Part shown: in pieces, positions 1-3,674 of the stretch
How positions within the stretch are numbered: position 1 is the first letter of the stretch
How the letters are laid out: each line of letters starts with the position of its first letter
NCBI GenBank assembly: GCA_030627585.1
Contig: DAOURU010000063.1
Span: forward strand, 1-6,627
DNA: 6,627 nt
Direction of reading: 5' to 3'
Origin: Bacillota bacterium
Lineage (GTDB): Bacteria; Bacillota; DSM-12270; Thermacetogeniales; Thermacetogeniaceae
Notes under the pieces: generated by a model
Seen by the model: only the letters and a program-made list of their open reading frames with translations
The model's database searches: none
What the model was told of the DNA's origin: nothing
Program-made: the position numbers and the translations under genes

Positions 1-49
1 CGCCTGCGATTCGGTTGCCGTGAGCGGTTCCTTCATTAAGGGCGAGATA
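1..49. repeat. Dispersed intergenic repeat, copy 1 (5' end probably cut by window)
   Basis: Two blocks of this stretch recur in the same order and orientation near 3275-3322. CGATTCGGTTGCCG (7-20) matches CGATTCGGCTGCCG (3288-3301) at 13 of 14 positions, and TTAAGGGCGAGATA (36-49) is identical to 3309-3322. The spacer between blocks is 15 bases here and 7 in the other copy. In copy 2 the second block closes an inverted repeat whose left arm (CTATCTCG) would lie just before this window. That this is a genome-wide intergenic family is inference from two copies. Confidence 0.55.
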
Positions 50-142
50 ACAACCTCCGCAAGGTCACGCGCTTTCTAAATTTAGCTTCTTGTCCAGTGC
101 TCGAGAGCTCGACATATTTCTGTGCTGCTTTTGCCGCAAAGT

Positions 143-148
143 TATAAT
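143..148 (+). promoter_or_regulatory. Possible sigma-A -10 box upstream of yabP
   Basis: A perfect TATAAT lies 81 bases before the yabP start. No convincing -35 hexamer sits 16-18 bases upstream (the sequence there is near CTGTGC), and there is no TGn extension. It could need an activator or be chance in an AT-rich patch. The family is sporulation-specific in Bacillus, where sigma-E control would be expected, but no well-spaced sigma-E pair is visible. Confidence 0.22.
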
Positions 149-229
149 TACGCTTTCAAAGACATAATATGGAGGGGGGAGGGCCGCCTTTGCATACTTA
201 AACTGATAGGGAGAGGAGGGCCGTAGGAG

Positions 230-508
230 ATGCCAGAGTCGAATCAGGAATTAACCTTGACGAACCGGGAAAGGCTGGAGGCAACGGGAGTTCATCAGGT
301 TGTAAGCTTTGATGCCGGGGAGATCATTTTAGAGACCCAGATCGGATTGCTTATTTTGCGGGGTGAAGGGATGCACATCACCCATCTGGATTTGGGTGCG
401 GGCGAACTGGTGGTTCAGGGCTTAATTACTTCTTTGGAATACAGTGAGGAGCGGGGGAAGAAGTTGAAGGCGAAGGGGAAAAATATTTTAGAGCGTCTCC
501 TCAAATGA
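230..508 (+). CDS. yabP: Sporulation protein YabP
   Basis: This 92-residue protein has the YabP layout throughout: a Thr-Asn-Arg-Glu start region (T11-R15), the VVSFDAGEIILET core (residues 24-36), a GLLILRGEGMHI strand pair (39-50) and the LDLGAGELVVQGLI segment (53-66). It is close to the Bacillus protein in length (about 100 residues) and has no signal peptide or membrane segment. In Bacillus the yabPQ genes are expressed in sporulation and are needed for proper spore formation; the molecular role is not settled. The ATG at 230 is supported by AGGAGG at 214-219, ten bases upstream; the nearer AGGAG abuts the ATG and is too close. The stop overlaps the yabQ start by ATGA, so the two are probably translationally coupled. 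Confidence 0.93.
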   Translation: MPESNQELTLTNRERLEATGVHQVVSFDAGEIILETQIGLLILRGEGMHITHLDLGAGELVVQGLITSLEYSEERGKKLKAKGKNILERLLK

Positions 509-1059
509 GCGCAACGGTAACTCAGGATTTTCTGGTCCTTTTTTTAAATCTCGGCGTGGGGATCGGAATTGGATTTTTATTTGATTGTTATCGGGTGCTC
601 CGGCGTATCTTACGTCCGGGGTGGTTCTTGACCCAGGCGGCTGATTTTGTGTTTTGGATCCTTTGTGCGGCCCTGGTCTTCGGAATTCTTTTTTTTGCAA
701 CAGGGGGAGAGGTGCGTTTCTATACACTTCTCATCATCCTGATCGGGACGGGAATTTATTTAAATTTTGCGAGCTCTCGGGTGCAGGAACTGCTTTTTCA
801 CTTTTTTATCCGGCTTGGCCGCTTTTTCCGTTTCTGCTTCCGGGCCCTTTGCTTCGGACTTCGTCTCATTTTTTTGCCCATCCGGTTTGTCCTGGACTTC
901 CTCAGGATTTCTCTGCAGGTGATGCTTGGCTTCCTCAGGCTTTTGTGGCTGCCTGAACGGTTTCTCCTGCGCTGGAGCAACCGCAAAATTAAGGGGGCGC
1001 TTCGGGCTTTCAGAGCCCGAAGACCGCCTCCTCCTCCACCTGATTTTCCATCTCTGTGA
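505..1059 (+). CDS. yabQ: Spore cortex biosynthesis protein YabQ (membrane protein)
   Basis: A 184-residue integral membrane protein of the YabQ family. Three hydrophobic segments are visible, at about residues 9-26, 47-66 and 72-88. The family-like FDCYRVLRR motif directly follows the first (26-34), and GGEVRFY (67-73) sits in the short loop before the third. In Bacillus subtilis YabQ localises to forespore membranes and is needed for cortex formation. The C-terminal half is rich in Phe, Leu and Arg, and ends in a basic stretch and six consecutive prolines (174-179). That tail is variable in this family and could bind a partner, but nothing shows this. The start ATG overlaps the yabP stop, and the stop codon itself forms the left edge of the following hairpin. 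Confidence 0.92.
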   Translation: MSATVTQDFLVLFLNLGVGIGIGFLFDCYRVLRRILRPGWFLTQAADFVFWILCAALVFGILFFATGGEVRFYTLLIILIGTGIYLNFASSRVQELLFHFFIRLGRFFRFCFRALCFGLRLIFLPIRFVLDFLRISLQVMLGFLRLLWLPERFLLRWSNRKIKGALRAFRARRPPPPPPDFPSL

Positions 1060-1087
1060 TCCTTTTTTACAAAAAAGAAGGATTTTT
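1059..1087 (+). terminator. AT-rich hairpin, probable weak intrinsic terminator after yabQ
   Basis: ATCCTT (1059-1064) pairs with AAGGAT (1078-1083). The inner T-run (1065-1068) can pair with the A-run (1073-1076) around one bulged G, leaving a short loop. The right arm runs into TTTT (1084-1087). The stem contains only two G-C pairs, so termination may be partial and the downstream operon may receive read-through. The hairpin begins at the last base of the yabQ stop codon. Confidence 0.5.
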
Positions 1088-1103
1088 CATTTCAAAATAG
1101 AAT

Positions 1104-1119
1104 AATTTTGTACAAAATT
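1104..1119. promoter_or_regulatory. Perfect 16-bp palindrome, candidate operator
   Basis: AATTTTGTACAAAATT is its own reverse complement over all 16 bases. It sits between the yabQ hairpin and the small HTH gene and shares its last base with the first DnaA box. Its length and dyad fit a site for a dimeric repressor. The protein that binds it is unknown; the adjacent HTH protein is one candidate for self-regulation. Confidence 0.5.
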
Positions 1120-1150
1120 TATCCACAAAATGTCCACAAAATGTGGATAA
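1119..1150. promoter_or_regulatory. DnaA-box cluster (two perfect inverted boxes, one degenerate)
   Basis: TTATCCACA (1119-1127, + strand) and TGTGGATAA (1142-1150, the same box on the - strand) are exact matches to the TTATNCACA consensus. ATGTCCACA (1130-1138) between them matches 7 of 9. Box starts are 11 and 12 bases apart, close to one helical turn, so DnaA molecules would lie on the same face. The third box contains the GTG at 1143 proposed as the start of the HTH gene. In RNA the two outer boxes would also form a 9-bp stem. There is no dnaA or dnaN gene and no long AT-rich unwinding region here, so a regulatory or DnaA-titrating site is more likely than an origin. Confidence 0.65.
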
Positions 1151-1394
1151 TTGGGCGGGAAAACGTGTGCACCTTGAGATTCGCGGCGCGGAAAAACTTA
1201 GTTTCCGTGAAAAGCAGGCTGTAGTTCTCAAAGAAATGGGTTACAACCACGAAGCAATCGCAAAGCAAATGGGTGTAAACACCACAACTGTCGCCACTCT
1301 CCTGAGCCGGGCGCGCGCTAAGGGTTATGAGGCCGTGATCATCATCCCGACCTCTCTGGGCTTGTTCCGGGACGAAAATGAGGAGGAGGGTTAA
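1143..1394 (+). CDS. Small sigma-70 region 4-like helix-turn-helix protein
   Basis: A protein of 83 residues, nearly all of it a single HTH of the sigma-70 region 4 / LuxR type. LSFREKQAVVL (19-29) is the first helix and matches the usual LSxREKxVL opening. EAIAKQMGVNTTTVATLLSRARAK (37-60) is the turn and recognition helix, with the typical RARxK end. The tail (66-83) is hydrophobic then acidic and resembles nothing I know. There is no sigma region 2, so it is not a complete sigma factor. The GTG start at 1143 lies inside a DnaA box and has no ribosome site; GTG at 1167 follows a GGGCGGG stretch and would keep the HTH intact, so the true start may be there. The gene ends four bases before divIC, so it is probably cotranscribed with it. 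Target genes are unknown. Confidence 0.72.
   Translation: MDNWAGKRVHLEIRGAEKLSFREKQAVVLKEMGYNHEAIAKQMGVNTTTVATLLSRARAKGYEAVIIIPTSLGLFRDENEEEG
1384..1389 (+). promoter_or_regulatory. Ribosome binding site that fixes the divIC start
   Basis: AGGAGG lies nine bases before the ATG at 1399. An in-frame ATG at 1378 exists upstream but sits inside the HTH gene, before this site, and has no ribosome site of its own, so 1399 is the better start. Confidence 0.8.
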
Positions 1395-1398
1395 TTTC

Positions 1399-1761
1399 AT
1401 GAGGCCGCGGCGCAGAAAAAAGCAGGATCGAAAGCGCGTCAAATTACTTTGGAAGCGGCGTTTTTTCTTAACAGCTCTCATCGGAGTTATTTGCATTCTT
1501 TTGTTTCTTCCTCTTCAGATCAAAATCTGGGGCATGAAAGAAGAACTGTTCCGGCTCCGCAGGGAGGAGCAGGCAGTACTAAAAAGGCAAGAGGAACTCC
1601 GGGAAAACTTAAAGTATTACGCCAGTGATGCTTTTGTGGAAGAAGCGGCACGCCGGGAACTGGGCCTGGTGAAACCGGGAGAGACTCTGATCGTGCCGGC
1701 GGTTCCCGGTAAGGTACAGCCCCCGCCTGAAAATCCGGGGAAGAACCCCTACGCTGACTAA
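1399..1761 (+). CDS. divIC: Cell-division protein DivIC/FtsB (septum formation initiator)
   Basis: A 120-residue bitopic membrane protein with the DivIC/FtsB order of parts. It has a very basic cytoplasmic N-terminus (2-21), one membrane span (about 22-39), a charged coiled coil (about 45-74) and the family's closing motif YYASDAFVEEAARRELGLVK followed by PGE (73-95). A proline-rich tail of about 25 residues follows. The family forms a trimeric complex with FtsL and DivIB/FtsQ at the division septum and helps activate septal peptidoglycan synthesis. In Bacillus divIC lies just downstream of yabPQ, as here, but here an HTH gene is inserted between them and the S1-domain gene (yabR) that follows in Bacillus is absent. 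FtsB and DivIC cannot be told apart by sequence alone; the neighbourhood favours DivIC. Confidence 0.9.
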   Translation: MRPRRRKKQDRKRVKLLWKRRFFLTALIGVICILLFLPLQIKIWGMKEELFRLRREEQAVLKRQEELRENLKYYASDAFVEEAARRELGLVKPGETLIVPAVPGKVQPPPENPGKNPYAD

Positions 1762-1785
1762 GCGCCGTCCGAGGAGCGATTTGCG

Positions 1786-2706
1786 ATGCGGCCTTCAAAA
1801 AAAGAGCGGTTGGCGGCAATTGATATCGGCACCAACTCCGTCCGTTTGTTGATTGCAGAAGTTGAAAAAGAAAAGGTGAGGCCCAGACTTTTTACTTTGC
1901 GGATGACGCGGGTGGGGGAGGGACTAACGAAAGGAACGGGGCTGCAGCCGGAGCCCGTTGCCCGAACCCTGGGGGCGCTCCGGGAGTTTCGCTTTCTGAT
2001 TGAACAGTACGGAGTGAGACGAATGCGGGTGGTTGCAACGAGTGCGGTCCGCGAGGCTGCCAACGCTGCAGGCTTTCTGGCCCGCGTCAAGGACGAGGTT
2101 GGGTTTGAGGTGAATGTCCTGGGAGGGGAGGACGAGGCTTACTTAAGTTATTTAGGGGCCTGCCGTGCTTTGCCTGATGTGGACCGGGGGATCGTTGTTG
2201 ATATCGGCGGGGGGAGCACAGAATTCACCTGGCCGTTGCAGCCTGCGGCGCCGGGATCGGAAATATCCTGTACAAGCATCCCCCTGGGTGCGGTCAGGTT
2301 AACCGAGGCGCCCTGCCTGTTATCAGAGATCCTTACTCCGATGAAGCCCGTTTTAGAACAGCTCAGGGGATACCCGGAAAAAACTCTCATCGGGACAGGG
2401 GGAACAATTACAACCCTTGCGGCTGTCGACCAGGGCCTGGCATCGTATGATCCGGAACGCGTCCACGGTTACCGTTTAGCGAGGGCAGCGGTGGAAAGAA
2501 TATTGTTTCAGCTTGCGGCAAAGAATAAAGATGAAAGAAAAGAAGTGCCTGGCCTCCAGCCGGAGCGGGCTGATATTATTGTGGCCGGGACTACTATTTT
2601 ATGGGCGATTCTTGGCTCCCTTCAGGTGCCGGAAATCATTGTCAGCGAAGCCGATCTCCTGCACGGAATTATCCTGGAATTATCCCAACTGCGGAAGGAG
2701 TTTTAA
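1786..2706 (+). CDS. Ppx/GppA-family phosphatase (exopolyphosphatase or pppGpp phosphohydrolase), short form
   Basis: A 306-residue ASKHA-fold enzyme. The first phosphate loop is AAIDIGTNSVRLLIAE (10-24, with D13), followed by RVGEGL (41-46), ATSAVREAAN (83-92), the acidic GGEDEAYLSYLGA (112-124, which carries the likely catalytic Glu), the second phosphate loop VVDIGGGSTEF (136-146) and GTGGTITTLAAV (202-213). The length fits the two-domain form and there is no C-terminal HD extension like that of E. coli Ppx (about 510 residues). The family releases phosphate from polyphosphate or converts pppGpp to ppGpp; sequence alone does not decide which. The ATG at 1786 has GAGGAG (1771-1776) nine bases upstream. 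It starts 24 bases after divIC and is joined to the next gene with no gap, so it is probably in the same operon. Confidence 0.9.
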   Translation: MRPSKKERLAAIDIGTNSVRLLIAEVEKEKVRPRLFTLRMTRVGEGLTKGTGLQPEPVARTLGALREFRFLIEQYGVRRMRVVATSAVREAANAAGFLARVKDEVGFEVNVLGGEDEAYLSYLGACRALPDVDRGIVVDIGGGSTEFTWPLQPAAPGSEISCTSIPLGAVRLTEAPCLLSEILTPMKPVLEQLRGYPEKTLIGTGGTITTLAAVDQGLASYDPERVHGYRLARAAVERILFQLAAKNKDERKEVPGLQPERADIIVAGTTILWAILGSLQVPEIIVSEADLLHGIILELSQLRKEF

Positions 2707-3150
2707 ATGTCTTTCGCCCTGCTCCCTTTCATCTTTGCTCTCATCGCAGGTATTACGATGGCCCTCCAGGGGTCTTTAAATTCTGCCCTGGGCAAGGTTG
2801 TCGGTCTTCTCGAGTCCACTTTTATTGTCCACGTGATAGGGACCGTTGCGCTCGTTATTTTATTGTTTCTTTTCCAATTGGGGAGAGGCGATCTCGGCCG
2901 TTTCAACCAGGCCCCCTGGTATACCTATCTGGGGGGCTTGCTGGGCGTATTAATCATTTATGCTGTGGTTGCCAGTATTCCGAAGTTGGGTGTAGCTGTC
3001 GCAACAACTCTGATCATTGTCGGCCAGGTTGCCACAGCTTTGGTTATTGACCATTTCGGCCTTTTCGGTCTTAAAACCGTCCCTTTCACCTGGTGGAAGC
3101 TGCTGGGTCTCGTTTTTCTTGCTACAGGAGCAAAACTGATGCTGAACTAA
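2707..3150 (+). CDS. DMT-superfamily membrane protein, YdcZ/DUF606 type
   Basis: A 147-residue protein with five hydrophobic spans, at about residues 4-24, 36-56, 72-91, 94-114 and 127-145. It carries YdcZ (DUF606) family signatures: AGITMALQGSLNSALGK (14-30), YLGGLLGVLIIY (74-85), IPKLGVAVATTLIIVGQ (91-107) and VIDHFGLFG (113-121). Single-domain members probably dimerise to form a ten-span transporter of the drug/metabolite type; the substrate is unknown. The ATG directly follows the phosphatase TAA, with AAGGAG (2695-2700) inside the end of the phosphatase gene, so translation is probably coupled. No clear terminator hairpin follows the stop. Confidence 0.87.
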   Translation: MSFALLPFIFALIAGITMALQGSLNSALGKVVGLLESTFIVHVIGTVALVILLFLFQLGRGDLGRFNQAPWYTYLGGLLGVLIIYAVVASIPKLGVAVATTLIIVGQVATALVIDHFGLFGLKTVPFTWWKLLGLVFLATGAKLMLN

Positions 3151-3258
3151 CTTTCCCGCCTCCCCTGAGCCCTGAAAATATGACGGTACTCTTACTTGAC
3201 TCGCCCTAAAACTCGTCGCAATGGTGAGCCGGCCGCCTCCTATGATGCCGTCTGTGGC

Positions 3259-3323
3259 AGATAGTCGGCTATCTCGACGTCCTGTCTCGATTCGGCTGCC
3301 GGGCTTTGTTAAGGGCGAGATAG
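3259..3323. repeat. Dispersed intergenic repeat, copy 2, with inverted arms
   Basis: It contains the two blocks shared with copy 1 (3288-3301 and 3309-3322). CTATCTCG (3269-3276) and CGAGATAG (3316-3323) form an 8-bp inverted repeat bracketing them. A second local hairpin, AGATAG (3259-3264) / CTATCT (3269-3274) with a TCGG loop, uses the same left arm, so the two folds exclude each other. Function is unknown; it could be a small non-autonomous element or a structured RNA leader. Confidence 0.5.
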
Positions 3324-3516
3324 CGGCGTCTGTCCTGGGGTTTTCCGTTCCTCGGCAGGATTTCCGGCGAAAAATGTCGAAGCAAATTTCCGGCAGATAG
3401 ATTAAGTTCAGGAGGATTTTAGCCTTGCGTGTAGAATAACATTAAGGCAGTCTGTCTGTTTTACTCAAGTCTTGCCGCAAGGTTTTCCTGCCTGACAGAC
3501 GGTTCTGCACAATATC

Positions 3517-3555
3517 TTTCTTGTCCTGCTTTCTTTGTTCCATGCTTCTTGTTCC
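3517..3555 (+). repeat. Three short degenerate direct repeats, TTCTTGTTCC type
   Basis: TTTCTTGTCC (3517-3526), TTCTTTGTTCC (3531-3541) and TTCTTGTTCC (3546-3555) recur at about 14-base intervals. TTGTTCCA is exact in the last two (3535-3542 and 3549-3556). They lie 120-160 bases before the hydrogenase start and could be an activator-binding array, but the spacing is not a whole helical turn and the region is T-rich, so chance is possible. Confidence 0.35.
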
Positions 3556-3663
3556 AAGGCAAGGGGCAGTGTCTCCGGACTACTGGCAGCGGGGGGGTGA
3601 CGAGGGAATTTTAAAGAAAGCAAAGTAAGGATTTTTATGGCCCAGGAAAATTAATATTTTGTG

Positions 3664-3668
3664 GGAGG
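3664..3668 (+). promoter_or_regulatory. Ribosome binding site for the hydrogenase fusion gene (decides a TTG start)
   Basis: GGAGG, within GGGAGGTG, lies six bases before TTG at 3675 and twelve before GTG at 3681. The spacing favours the rare TTG start. Either choice changes only the first two residues. Confidence 0.6.
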
Positions 3669-3674
3669 TGTATT

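Larger units (their letters stand above)
1..229. other. Gene-free leader upstream of yabP
   Basis: I see no credible coding region here. The stretch holds the repeat block at 1-49, a TTCTTGTCCA motif (87-96) that resembles direct repeats at 3517-3555, an interrupted palindrome TCGAG-AG-CTCGA (101-112), TTGCCGCAAAGTT (131-143) that recurs as TTGCCGCAAGGTT at 3472-3484, and a purine-rich stretch leading into the yabP ribosome site. Confidence 0.6.
3151..3674. other. Gene-free intergenic region upstream of the hydrogenase operon
   Basis: No open reading frame with recognisable protein character is present across 524 bases. It contains repeat copy 2 with its inverted arms (3259-3323), two loosely similar CAGGA...TGT(C/A)GAA segments (3356-3381 and 3409-3436), an inverted repeat GTCTGTC / GACAGAC (3450-3456 and 3494-3500) around a short dyad CTTGC-C-GCAAG (3471-3481), three TTCTTGTTCC-like repeats (3517-3555) and the hydrogenase ribosome site. 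I found no well-spaced sigma-A promoter; TATCTT (3513-3518) behind CTGACA (3492-3497) has only a 15-base spacer. Confidence 0.6.

Noticed and set aside
193..200. CATACTTA as a sigma-E -10 element for yabP
   Set aside because: The only ATA-containing -35-like stretch (163-170) is 22 bases away, and the correct spacing falls in a G-rich run, so the pair does not fit sigma-E spacing.
1119..1150. Chromosomal replication origin
   Set aside because: Only three DnaA boxes, no dnaA/dnaN neighbours and no long AT-rich unwinding tract; a regulatory or titration site is more likely.
1378..1398. Upstream ATG at 1378 as the divIC start
   Set aside because: It overlaps the HTH gene and has no ribosome site, while ATG at 1399 follows AGGAGG by nine bases.
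2601..3050. 149-codon frame on the plus strand spanning the phosphatase/transporter junction
   Set aside because: It overlaps two genes with clear family motifs, and its own translation is low-complexity with no recognisable domain.
3196..3224. TTGACT as a -35 box
   Set aside because: The hexamer 17 bases downstream is CAATGG, not a -10 element, and nothing is transcribed close by.
3256..3400. GGCAGATAG direct repeats (3256-3264 and 3392-3400) as target-site duplications of an insertion
   Set aside because: No terminal inverted repeats sit immediately inside them, and AGATAG recurs elsewhere in the repeat, so the 9-base match is better explained by the repeat itself or chance.
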